Positions 1 to 6,425 of a stretch of 11,014 nt of DNA are shown one piece after another; within the stretch, counting starts at the first letter, position 1; the number at the start of each line of letters is the position of its first letter. The position numbers and the translations under genes are program-made. The notes beneath the pieces were generated by a model. That model was not told the origin of the DNA and searched no databases. It was given only the letters and a program-made list of their open reading frames with translations. The DNA is taken from assembly GCA_020050175.1 (NCBI GenBank), contig JAGVKY010000038.1, positions 1-11,014 of the forward strand, written 5' to 3'. This DNA is from Parachlamydiales bacterium. Its GTDB lineage: Bacteria; Chlamydiota; Chlamydiia; Chlamydiales; JAJFMK01.

Positions 1-83
1 CCTGCTGAGGTTGCCTCAACTTTTTATTTCCCTCAACATACTTCCGCTCTTTTCTCTGCCTTCACAACTGCCTAGAGGGACTT

Positions 84-455
84 ATGCAACAACGCCTTGT
101 AGTGCCAACTCCTGCTTTTGGGGCCTACTCTTATGGCTATTTAGTTATTGCAGGCGCAGTTTCATTTAGTGGTGAAAATTTCATCAATATATCTGACGTA
201 GACATTTATCCTAGCAACCTTTCTCGTAATCACACAATAGATACCAATCAGTCATTGCTAACCTATGGCGCCTCTGGTCCGGGATCGGGACCCTATTTAA
301 CTGAAAATGATGGGTCTGGATATCCATCAGGTGCTGCTCCTTACGATATGCAAGTTTTAGGACAGTATATTTATGGCCCTTCTGGAACAATAGGCAACAA
401 TTATTGCCCTCCAATTCCTGCTTCCGGGACCTCATCCCCTTGCCCTACACGGTAA
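84..455 (+). CDS. Unrecognised 123-aa Gly/Pro/Ser/Tyr-rich protein
   Basis: I do not recognise a family. The ORF starts at ATG 84 with a purine-rich GAGGGA just upstream (about 75–80) as a ribosome binding site, and an in-frame stop lies at 6–8. It ends at TAA 453–455, about 25 bases before a strong terminator on the same strand, which supports a real transcription unit. The protein has a mildly hydrophobic stretch near residues 13–30 but no classical charged signal peptide. The rest is rich in Gly, Pro, Ser, Tyr and Asn. Two cysteines near the C-terminus (in NNYCPP and SSPCPT) could form a disulphide, which would suit an exported or surface protein; that is inference. The first 75 bases hold another open frame ending in TAG 73–75, so this could be the second gene of a pair or the shifted end of a longer gene. 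Confidence 0.5.
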   Translation: MQQRLVVPTPAFGAYSYGYLVIAGAVSFSGENFINISDVDIYPSNLSRNHTIDTNQSLLTYGASGPGSGPYLTENDGSGYPSGAAPYDMQVLGQYIYGPSGTIGNNYCPPIPASGTSSPCPTR

Positions 456-479
456 ATTTCATAAAAAAGAGTGTTCTAT

Positions 480-511
480 GCCCATCCCTTTCGGGGGTTG
501 GGCTTTTTTTT
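480..511 (+). terminator. Intrinsic terminator after the 123-aa ORF
   Basis: GCCCATCCC (480–488) pairs with GGGTTGGGC (495–503), with one T·T mismatch, around a 6-base loop, and is followed at once by eight Ts (504–511). This is a textbook Rho-independent terminator for + strand transcription from the upstream ORF. Read on the − strand the hairpin is followed by a T-run only about 15 bases away, so it is at best a poor terminator for the − strand operon ending at 629. No better − strand terminator is visible between 456 and 628. Confidence 0.85.
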
Positions 512-628
512 GCCCTAAGATAAGACTGAAAAGAGGTAAACCCCGTTCTAAGACATTGTTCAGCTAATTGGAAGTTTTCTATTTTTTGCAATTCGCAATA
601 AGCGACAATTTTGTCACTTTTGCTGCTT

Positions 629-913
629 TTAGCGGACGGGGATCCAGTTGCGCTGGATGGAGGCGAGGGAGGAGCGGGACTTGATGGCAGAAGTTTTTGG
701 GATTTTAGCCAGCCGGTTTTCTAAGCGGGTTTCGAGTTCCAGGCGGAGAGTTTCCATTTGCTCCCAGTCAGTTTCTGTGAATTGAGCTTTGTCATTCACA
801 AAAGTACGAAGCTGTTCGCGTGAAAGGTCAACCTCTTTGAGGAGGGCTTCGAAGGCTTGGTTAAGCTCTTCGAAGCGGGCCTCTTCTTCTTTTATTCTCT
901 GCTCTAGGTTCAT
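629..913 (-). CDS. Small coiled-coil protein downstream of rseP
   Basis: This is a 94-aa acidic, Glu/Leu-rich protein of unknown function. Residues about 3–70 are heptad-like (repeated E-x-x-F/L-E-x-L patterns), predicting one long helix or coiled coil. The C-terminal part becomes basic and Ser-rich. There is no signal peptide or membrane segment. I chose the ATG at 911–913 because it overlaps the rseP stop as ATGA, the usual form of translational coupling. An ATG four codons earlier (923–925) would give 98 aa and a 16-base overlap. It is the last gene of the − strand run rodA–hypothetical–dxr–rseP, so it is probably made together with the protease. A partner or adaptor role for RseP is possible but is inference from position only. 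Confidence 0.7.
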   Translation of the reverse strand: MNLEQRIKEEEARFEELNQAFEALLKEVDLSREQLRTFVNDKAQFTETDWEQMETLRLELETRLENRLAKIPKTSAIKSRSSLASIQRNWIPVR

Positions 914-2751
914 AGCCCCATCCATCCGCCAAAGAGGCGTACCACATCGTGGTAGGTGAAGAAGAGGAGCAGCCCTATGAGGAGGATGGCAAAAGGGAAG
1001 ACCAGTTTATCGATAAACTTAAGCGAAAAGGGCTTTCCGGTTGCCATTTCAATGGCTGATAGAGTGATCGTCCCTCCATCCAAAACAGGGAGAGGAAGCA
1101 AATTGATAAAGGCCAAATTCAAGCTAATGATCGCCAGCCAGTAGAGGGCGTTTTTAAAGCCGGTGCTCCATGAGCTAGAGATAATATGGACAATGCCAAC
1201 AGGACCCGAAATGAACTTTGGATTGATATTGCCAAAGATCAAACCACCAAGGGTTGAGCCAATTTCTGTAAGCCCATCGACGAACTGAGCGATAGGCCCG
1301 GGATTATATTTGACGGAACGGTCCGCAATGCCCACAAGACCTAGGTAAAGGCGGTGATCTTTGGACTCCTCTCCTGACCATTCTGAAAGAGGTTTGGGCG
1401 AGATCCCTTTTAACATCACAAAGGGAGGGGCCTTTTTAGGGAGCGCTGCATTAGAAAGAGAAGCAATCAGAGGAGCCATTTGCCGCTCATCATGTATTTT
1501 CTCAAAAAGCTGTTCTGTTTCGCCTAGAGGAAGGATAGCATTCGCCTGAGGTTCACGGTAGACAATAAGGTGAGCATCACGGCTTTGAAGACTTTTTAAG
1601 ATGTCAGGTGCGCTAGAAACCGGCTTTCCGTCGACAGAGATAATTCTGTCCCCTGGCTCAAGTTTTCTCTCGACGTCACTTGCGAGCCACTCGGGGAACG
1701 ATTTGAGCTCATCTTCTTTATCGATAAAGCGGAAACGATCGTCGATCACCCCATCCGATGTCAAATTGTAAGGGATAAACAGCAGAGGATCTTTAGCGCT
1801 TTGCAGATCGGCATCGTAAGCCCAGTCACGGAGCTCTTCTTTAGCAAAACTATCTAACTTTAACGAGGAGAGAGGAACACGAGGAACTCTTCTTAAAAGT
1901 TTTTCCTCGCCCCTTTGGATCACAAAAAGGGATTTCCCATCTTGGACTAAAGAGGTCAGTTGAGGCTGAGAAAAAATAGGTGTGCCATCATACCAAACCA
2001 CCATGTCGCCCGGCTCAATGCCCGATCCAGCCATCGGGGCCTTAGGGGGGATCGCGATGTTGCCATGCGGGTTAAATGTCAGAAAGCTACCGGTGGTGAG
2101 AATTCCGAAGGTTTCGATCTTATCGCCATCTGCCGTCTCTTTTTTATAGGGGAGAATGGAGACAGTTTTTTCTTCTGAGGTCCCTTTTTCCCAATTGTGC
2201 AACTTGAGGGTGACTTTAGTCTCCCCTTCGGCAGTCATCGGTGTCAGGATGTGAGACTTAAATCCTTTTACAGGTTGGCCATTATAGGCCAAAATTTCAT
2301 CACCGGGACGAAGACCCTCTTGATAAAGAGGAGATTGGGGATCAACCGCACCCACCATGGGGGTAAGGCTTGAAAAGGGTTGCTCTCTCCCGCCAATCAA
2401 AAAGAGGAGAACAAAGACAGCTAGAGCAAAAACCAGGTTAACGAAAGGGCCCATAAAAGCGACTTTGAGTCGCTGCCAGGGTGTTTTGCCAAAGAAACCA
2501 TCTTTAACAGTGTAGGGGTCTTGACCTGTTTCCCGTTCCATCCCTTTGATCTTGACGTAGCCGCCAAATGGGAGCCAGCAAATTTGCCATTTTTCCCCGT
2601 TAGGACGCACCCAGGAAACGATGGGAGTTCCGAATCCAATGCTAAACACCTCTACCCGCATCCCAACTCGACGAGCCATCCAATAATGGCCGAGTTCGTG
2701 AATAAAGATGAGGAACCCAAGTCCCAAAATGGCTAAAATAATACCTAACAT
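910..2751 (-). CDS. rseP: RseP/YaeL family site-2 intramembrane zinc metalloprotease
   Basis: Inner-membrane S2P protease. In other bacteria RseP cleaves anti-sigma factors and remnant signal peptides within the membrane. At 613 aa it is much longer than E. coli RseP (about 450) but close to the chlamydial form. The zinc site HELGH is at residues 18–22 in the first membrane helix, and the third zinc ligand is Asp558 of the NLLPLPVLDGG motif. The GFG loop after the active site is at 39–41. Membrane segments lie near 1–20, 98–120, 535–553 and 582–600. The periplasmic part holds three PDZ-like modules, seen as L/I-x-PGD motifs at about 147–151, 246–249 and 365–368, plus a spacer region at about 285–357. 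The start ATG shares one base with the dxr stop (TAATG) and has AGAGG four bases upstream, so translation is coupled to dxr. The substrate in this organism is unknown. Confidence 0.95.
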   Translation of the reverse strand: MLGIILAILGLGFLIFIHELGHYWMARRVGMRVEVFSIGFGTPIVSWVRPNGEKWQICWLPFGGYVKIKGMERETGQDPYTVKDGFFGKTPWQRLKVAFMGPFVNLVFALAVFVLLFLIGGREQPFSSLTPMVGAVDPQSPLYQEGLRPGDEILAYNGQPVKGFKSHILTPMTAEGETKVTLKLHNWEKGTSEEKTVSILPYKKETADGDKIETFGILTTGSFLTFNPHGNIAIPPKAPMAGSGIEPGDMVVWYDGTPIFSQPQLTSLVQDGKSLFVIQRGEEKLLRRVPRVPLSSLKLDSFAKEELRDWAYDADLQSAKDPLLFIPYNLTSDGVIDDRFRFIDKEDELKSFPEWLASDVERKLEPGDRIISVDGKPVSSAPDILKSLQSRDAHLIVYREPQANAILPLGETEQLFEKIHDERQMAPLIASLSNAALPKKAPPFVMLKGISPKPLSEWSGEESKDHRLYLGLVGIADRSVKYNPGPIAQFVDGLTEIGSTLGGLIFGNINPKFISGPVGIVHIISSSWSTGFKNALYWLAIISLNLAFINLLPLPVLDGGTITLSAIEMATGKPFSLKFIDKLVFPFAILLIGLLLFFTYHDVVRLFGGWMGL

Positions 2752-3902
2752 TAAACCTCTATCGCAGAGAACAATTTCTCTACTTCTCGAACAGCTTCTT
2801 CTTCAATTTGTAAAATCGTATCAAAGCTATCAATTTTTGTCGGTTGGTGCCGATCGATGGCTCTTTCCAACCCCTCACCAATCATCAGCCAAGAGATTTC
2901 TCCCCTGAGAAACTTCTCTGCCAACACCTCATCTGCCTTGTTTAAAAACGGCGGATAACTTGGGCCAGCTTTTAAAGCATCATAGGCGAGCTTTAAAGGT
3001 CTGAATTTTACTAAGTCTGGTAAATAAAATGATAATTTAACAGAGTTGTAAAAATCAAATGGCTGTTTAATCCCAAAAATCCGGTCGGGGTAAGAGAGGG
3101 CGTATTGGATCGGGGTGGTCATATCGGGATACCCCATTTGAGCAATGATCGAGTGGTCGACATACTCGACCATGCTATGGATCACCGACTGAGGGTGGAT
3201 GACAACTTCGATTTTTTCGGGGGGAATCCCAAAAAGATAGTGAGCTTCGATCATCTCGAGTCCTTTGTTCATCAAATTGGAACAATCCAGGGTCACTTTA
3301 TTCCCCATTCGCCAATTTGGATGAGCTAAAGCCTCAATCGGAGTCACATGTTGAAGTTCTGAGAGTTCTTTATGCAAAAATGGGCCGCCTGAAGCGGTTA
3401 AGATCATCCTTCTGACTTCAGAAAATTTGCCCGCCTGCAAGCACTGAAAAAGGGCACTATGTTCACTATCGACCGGGATGATTTCGGCCCCATATTTTTT
3501 GACCTCTTCCATTAACCAGTTTCCACCCGAGACAACTGATTCTTTATTGGCGAGGGCAATCGACATCCCTTTTCTCACTGCAGCAATGGTTGGCTTGAGG
3601 CCGTAGGTCCCCGTAAAGGCATTAACTAAACGATCAGCCGGGTAATCGGCGATCAAGGAGAGGATCCCCTCTTCCCCTACTCGGACATCGATCCCAGGAA
3701 GTGCCTGTTTTAAGACCTTCTCATCCCCTTGGACGATCCCAACCGCCTTAGGTCTAAATAATTTCGCCTGAGCGATCAAAGTTTCAGAGTTTTTGTACGT
3801 TACAAGTGTCTCAATTTGAAACGCTTCGGGGTGATTTTCGACGATCTTGAGAGTCGATGTTCCTATAGAACCCGTAGATCCGATGAGAGAGATGCGCTTC
3901 AT
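2751..3902 (-). CDS. dxr: 1-deoxy-D-xylulose 5-phosphate reductoisomerase
   Basis: Dxr (IspC) is a cytosolic enzyme that converts 1-deoxy-D-xylulose 5-phosphate to 2-C-methyl-D-erythritol 4-phosphate with NADPH. This is the first committed step of the MEP isoprenoid pathway and the fosmidomycin target. The 383-aa protein has normal family length. Visible features are the NADPH loop GSTGSIG (8–14), NKES (119–122), the metal-binding DSEH (Asp145, Glu147), ASGGP (170–174), HPNWRMG (His194) and the substrate/metal segment NKGLE (212–216, Asn212, Lys213, Glu216). The segment before NKGLE reads DCSNLM where many bacteria have DSATMM; this looks like lineage variation. There is no Shine–Dalgarno sequence before ATG 3902. 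A 153-base gap separates it from the upstream hypothetical gene as annotated. It is coupled to rseP by a TAATG overlap. Confidence 0.97.
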   Translation of the reverse strand: MKRISLIGSTGSIGTSTLKIVENHPEAFQIETLVTYKNSETLIAQAKLFRPKAVGIVQGDEKVLKQALPGIDVRVGEEGILSLIADYPADRLVNAFTGTYGLKPTIAAVRKGMSIALANKESVVSGGNWLMEEVKKYGAEIIPVDSEHSALFQCLQAGKFSEVRRMILTASGGPFLHKELSELQHVTPIEALAHPNWRMGNKVTLDCSNLMNKGLEMIEAHYLFGIPPEKIEVVIHPQSVIHSMVEYVDHSIIAQMGYPDMTTPIQYALSYPDRIFGIKQPFDFYNSVKLSFYLPDLVKFRPLKLAYDALKAGPSYPPFLNKADEVLAEKFLRGEISWLMIGEGLERAIDRHQPTKIDSFDTILQIEEEAVREVEKLFSAIEV

Positions 3903-3936
3903 GTTGAAAAATTAATTTGAAAATGGGTATTTATGG

Positions 3937-3942
3937 ATTATA
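3937..3942 (-). promoter_or_regulatory. Possible −10 element upstream of dxr
   Basis: A perfect TATAAT on the − strand lies about 35 bases before the dxr start, where a promoter for dxr–rseP could sit. I see no acceptable −35 hexamer at 16–18 bases and no extended −10 TG. The motif also coincides with the TAA stop of an alternative reading frame (3938–3940) that may be the true end of the upstream gene, so it could be chance. Confidence 0.3.
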
Positions 3943-4055
3943 CCGCTATTGTAATCGTGAGGTAGACCCCATTGTCTAGGCAAAAAGCTTCAAAGGGGAA
4001 AGGGCGAGTCAATGCTATCCCTTCCCGTCGGTACCAGCCCCGTCTATTTTTTCTC

Positions 4056-4490
4056 TTAACAAGAGGGTGTGTTTCTCGGGGAAGAGGCTGCTGAGAACTT
4101 ACCTCGGATCTCGTTCCGGGAATGAGAAGAAAGATATTCGGCATGGAAATGGAAGAGACCATCTCCCTCTAGTCGAATGACTTCAAACCCTTCAAACAAA
4201 GGTGGCGCATTTACCTCCCACGAAAGGTGTTTCTCCCCCTTCATCCATTTCCCTTTTGCCTCCCCAAGAATAGAATTGATGAGAAGTATTTCCCCATTTT
4301 CATAAAAAAAGAGGCGATTTTCTAAAGGTGTATCTCCTCCTTTGAGGTGGATGATCTGAAGCGCCTCTTGCAGATCAACTTCGGGTGGGAAAAATTCCCA
4401 AGTCAGAACAAAAGGGATGAGACTCCCAAGTTCAGCTTGTTCAATCTCTCCTTCGCCTTGATAAATTCCGGGAGCAGGAAGGGTAATCAT
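4056..4490 (-). CDS. Conserved-looking hypothetical protein after rodA, possibly frameshifted
   Basis: I do not recognise a family. The 144-aa protein has alternating hydrophobic and polar stretches typical of β-strands (GIYQGEGEI, IPFVLTWEFF, ENGEILLINSIL, HLSWEV, GFEVIRLEGDG), resembling a small β-barrel or lipocalin-like fold. That is an impression, not a match. There is no signal peptide or membrane helix. Its ATG shares a base with the rodA stop (TAATG), so it is translated with rodA. The last residues (SSPRNTPSC) look unlike a natural end. Just before them, a run of four Gs on the + strand (4078–4081) is a place where losing one base would continue the frame to a stop at 3938, giving about 183 aa and a sensible C-terminus containing RGWYRREG and DNGVYLTI. 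Confidence 0.65.
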   Translation of the reverse strand: MITLPAPGIYQGEGEIEQAELGSLIPFVLTWEFFPPEVDLQEALQIIHLKGGDTPLENRLFFYENGEILLINSILGEAKGKWMKGEKHLSWEVNAPPLFEGFEVIRLEGDGLFHFHAEYLSSHSRNEIRGKFSAASSPRNTPSC

Positions 4491-5617
4491 TAAAAAGAAA
4501 ATCTCCTCGCATAGATACTTTGCAGAATACCGAGTGCCGCCATCGTCGACAAGAGGGAAGAGCCCCCATAAGTGATCAAAATAAGAGGCACCCCAGTAAT
4601 TGGCAGAAAACCGATCATCATTCCGATGTTGATGAGGATGTGCATCGCGAGATAAACGCCAATGCCCGCTGCCAGGAGGCGACCAAAAGCATCTCTTGCC
4701 AGAGCTGCCGTTCTAAAAGCTAAAAAGACCAAAGAATAGAGAAGCCCAAGCAAGATCAAAAGACCGACGAGACCCACCTCTTCTCCAAAAGCAGGGAAGA
4801 CAGAATCGGTATAAGGCATAGGCAACCAGCCCCCTCCGGTGAACTCGCTCTTTCCCACCCCAGTTCCAAACAAGCCGCCGATGGCAATGGCGGTTTGCGC
4901 TGCCCTTTGGTGATGGGTATTAGGGTCAAGCCGGTCGTACTGATATTCTTTGAGAAATTTTTGAGCATAGGGTCTTAGGCCCTCATGGGGGATCACCCCG
5001 GTAAATTTGAGGGCCACAAAGATGAGGGCAAGTCCAATCAAAAAGGTCATTCCTTTCACTACAAATGGATGGAGGCCGCCAAAATAGAACATCACCAAAG
5101 CAATCGGGATCAATACCAAGCTTGTTCCTAGATCAGGCTCTTTTAAAATCAAAACAAAGGGGAGAAGCACAATTAACAGGGCCAGCATCACGGTGCCAAG
5201 CCTTCGTCCCGTCTCCCGATTACGCTCCAAAAACCAGCTCAAGGTAATAACCATGGCCAATTTGGCATATTCGGATGGCTGCAAACTGATCCCCACTCCT
5301 GGCAATCGGTACCAGCGATGGACATTCTGGATCGGGTCAACAAAAAAAAGCCCTAGCAAAGTCACTAAAGTCCCGACATAAATCAAAAGACTCCACTCTC
5401 GAAACTTTCGGTAATCGAAACTGGCCAACCCAAAAAAAAGGCAAAAACCAACGCCATACCAAACAAGCTGCTGCTTGACGGTGGGTGTTAAAAATCCCCC
5501 TTCGCTGCCAAAATCCTGGCTATAAGAAGAGATAACCACCAAGCTAACCCCAGCCAGCAGCAATAAAATGGGGATCAACTTCCAGTCAATCCATCTCAAT
5601 CTCTTCGTCTCAAACAT
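4490..5617 (-). CDS. rodA: RodA/FtsW/SpoVE (SEDS) peptidoglycan glycosyltransferase
   Basis: RodA is an integral-membrane glycosyltransferase that polymerises lipid II into glycan strands with a class B penicillin-binding protein. The 375-aa length is usual for RodA. About ten membrane helices are visible from residue 14 onward. Family motifs are QPSEYAK (113–119, with the Glu corresponding to E. coli Glu114), LKEPDLGTS (158–166), YTDSVFPAFGEE (269–280, with Asp271 corresponding to the essential Asp262 of E. coli) and GVPLILITYGGSS near the C-terminus. Chlamydiae make only a division-linked peptidoglycan, so the enzyme probably acts there; that is family knowledge. ATG 5615–5617 is chosen because an in-frame TAG lies four codons upstream. 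AGAGGG abuts the start directly, an unusually short spacing. It is the first gene of the − strand envelope run and is divergent from the toxin–antitoxin pair. Confidence 0.95.
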   Translation of the reverse strand: MFETKRLRWIDWKLIPILLLLAGVSLVVISSYSQDFGSEGGFLTPTVKQQLVWYGVGFCLFFGLASFDYRKFREWSLLIYVGTLVTLLGLFFVDPIQNVHRWYRLPGVGISLQPSEYAKLAMVITLSWFLERNRETGRRLGTVMLALLIVLLPFVLILKEPDLGTSLVLIPIALVMFYFGGLHPFVVKGMTFLIGLALIFVALKFTGVIPHEGLRPYAQKFLKEYQYDRLDPNTHHQRAAQTAIAIGGLFGTGVGKSEFTGGGWLPMPYTDSVFPAFGEEVGLVGLLILLGLLYSLVFLAFRTAALARDAFGRLLAAGIGVYLAMHILINIGMMIGFLPITGVPLILITYGGSSLLSTMAALGILQSIYARRFSF

Positions 5618-5687
5618 CCCTCTATCCTAACCAACTTCAGATCTTTCTGAAAGTTGACTACAGTTGCTCTTTTGCAGTTCCACATAT

Positions 5688-5715
5688 TTGTAAAAAAACA
5701 TAAAAATGTTAAAAT
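5688..5715 (+). promoter_or_regulatory. Promoter of the toxin–antitoxin operon
   Basis: A −35-like TTGTAA (5688–5693) is followed after 16 bases by TAAAAT (5710–5715), one mismatch from TATAAT. TG at 5707–5708 makes it an extended −10. It lies 19 bases before the antitoxin ATG at 5734. A purine-rich GAAGG and seven Gs (5724–5730) fill the leader and include the ribosome binding site. Confidence 0.6.
5697..5710. promoter_or_regulatory. Candidate operator palindrome for the antitoxin
   Basis: AACAT (5697–5701) and ATGTT (5706–5710) form a perfect inverted repeat with a 4-base A spacer. It sits between the −35 and −10 and touches the −10. Ribbon–helix–helix antitoxins of the RelB/DinJ type typically repress their own operon through short palindromes at this place. 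The region is AT-rich, so a chance palindrome cannot be excluded. Confidence 0.4.
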
Positions 5716-5733
5716 GAAGGAAAGGGGGGGTAT

Positions 5734-5994
5734 ATGTCTGCTCATCATCAAGATCACAATACCAGGCTGACTTTCGAGCTGCCTGCTGTTGACCACAAGA
5801 GATTAAAGGCTCTTGCTGCTCTTTCCGGTCTTTCTTTAAAAGATCTGATTCTTAACTGCCTTAAAGACAATCTTTTGAGCGAAAATATTCCTAATGAAGA
5901 GACTGTCCGTACGTTCAAAGAGACTGATGAAGGTAAAAACTTAGTCAAATACAAAGATGCTGATGGTCTGATTGACAAGCTCGGACTCAAATAA
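5734..5994 (+). CDS. RelB/DinJ-type ribbon–helix–helix antitoxin
   Basis: An 86-aa antitoxin and likely autorepressor. Residues 10–17 (TRLTFELP) suit the DNA-contacting β-strand of a ribbon–helix–helix fold, followed by two helices at about 20–32 and 36–46. The C-terminal part, from NEETVRTFKETDEG to DGLIDKLGL (about 54–85), resembles the toxin-wrapping tail of DinJ-type antitoxins that partner YafQ. It sits directly before a YafQ-like toxin, sharing one base (TAATG), the standard order in which the labile antitoxin is made first. It has its own promoter and a strong purine-rich leader. Codon use is A/T-richer than the neighbouring metabolic genes by eye, which fits acquisition by transfer. 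Membership of the exact subfamily (DinJ versus another RHH type) is uncertain. Confidence 0.85.
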   Translation: MSAHHQDHNTRLTFELPAVDHKRLKALAALSGLSLKDLILNCLKDNLLSENIPNEETVRTFKETDEGKNLVKYKDADGLIDKLGLK

Positions 5995-6263
5995 TGCTAA
6001 AAATTTCCACAACTAAGAAGTTTGAAAAAGAAGTGGAATTAGCAAAAAAAAGAGGAAAGGATGTCGAGAAGTTAGGTCAGGTCATTAAGAAGTTGTCTAA
6101 AGAAGAATCTTTAGAAGCGAAATTTCGCAATCATAAGCTGACAGGGAACTTCAAAGATCGATGGGAATGTCACATTGAACCAGATTGGCTCCTCGTCTAC
6201 AAAAAAACTAAAACTGAAATTATTTTTGAAAGAACAGGAACTTATTCCGATTTATTCAAATAA
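5994..6263 (+). CDS. yafQ: YafQ-family mRNA interferase toxin with the key His replaced by Tyr
   Basis: An 89-aa RelE-superfamily toxin. YafQ cuts mRNA in the ribosomal A site, and its antitoxin holds it inactive. It lines up with E. coli YafQ without gaps at a constant offset of three: His47 (YafQ His50), His60 (His63), Asp64 (Asp67), Trp65 (Trp68) and Phe88 (Phe91) are kept within HKLTGNF, CHIEPDW and DLF. The residue matching catalytic His87 is Tyr84 (RTGTYSDLF, where YafQ has RTGTHAALF). The codon is TAT, one transition from CAT. RelE itself uses a tyrosine near its C-terminus, so activity may be altered, reduced or re-routed rather than lost. The start shares a base with the antitoxin stop. 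The rest of the fold looks complete, so this is not an obvious pseudogene. Confidence 0.88.
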   Translation: MLKISTTKKFEKEVELAKKRGKDVEKLGQVIKKLSKEESLEAKFRNHKLTGNFKDRWECHIEPDWLLVYKKTKTEIIFERTGTYSDLFK

Positions 6264-6366
6264 TTGGGCTTGGTATGAAACCTTCTACTTTTCTTCCAAA
6301 GTCCGCCTTAGATAGGCCTGCAAATTGGAATAAAGGCAATCCTACAATCAGTCTTTCGGATGATGA

Positions 6367-6394
6367 TTGACCTTGTTATGGTTTGTAGCATCAT
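6367..6394 (+). promoter_or_regulatory. Weak candidate promoter for birA
   Basis: TTGACC (6367–6372, five of six to the σ70 −35) is followed after 16 bases by CATCAT (6389–6394, four of six to the −10), 31 bases before the birA start. The remaining sequence between 6264 and 6425 holds only a 31-codon open frame (6275–6370) with no ribosome binding site and a 10-base direct repeat, TGCAAATTGG, at 6319 and 6394. No terminator is visible after the toxin, so read-through from the toxin–antitoxin operon into birA is also possible. Confidence 0.3.
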
Positions 6395-6425
6395 GCAAAT
6401 TGGTTAGTTTCGAGTCAATAAACGA

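Noticed and set aside
1..75. 24-codon open frame ending at TAG 73–75 as the 3' end of an upstream gene
   Set aside because: It is too short to judge, and all three frames are open here. It is mentioned under the 123-aa ORF but not annotated.
602..617. Imperfect hairpin GACA-N4-TGTC as a − strand terminator after the coiled-coil gene
   Set aside because: It has only a four-base stem and no T-run on the − strand.
3938..4162. 74-aa − strand frame as an independent gene
   Set aside because: Its N-terminal part is a shadow of the hypothetical gene and it has no start signal. Only its last about 46 residues look real, and they are reported as a possible frameshifted extension.
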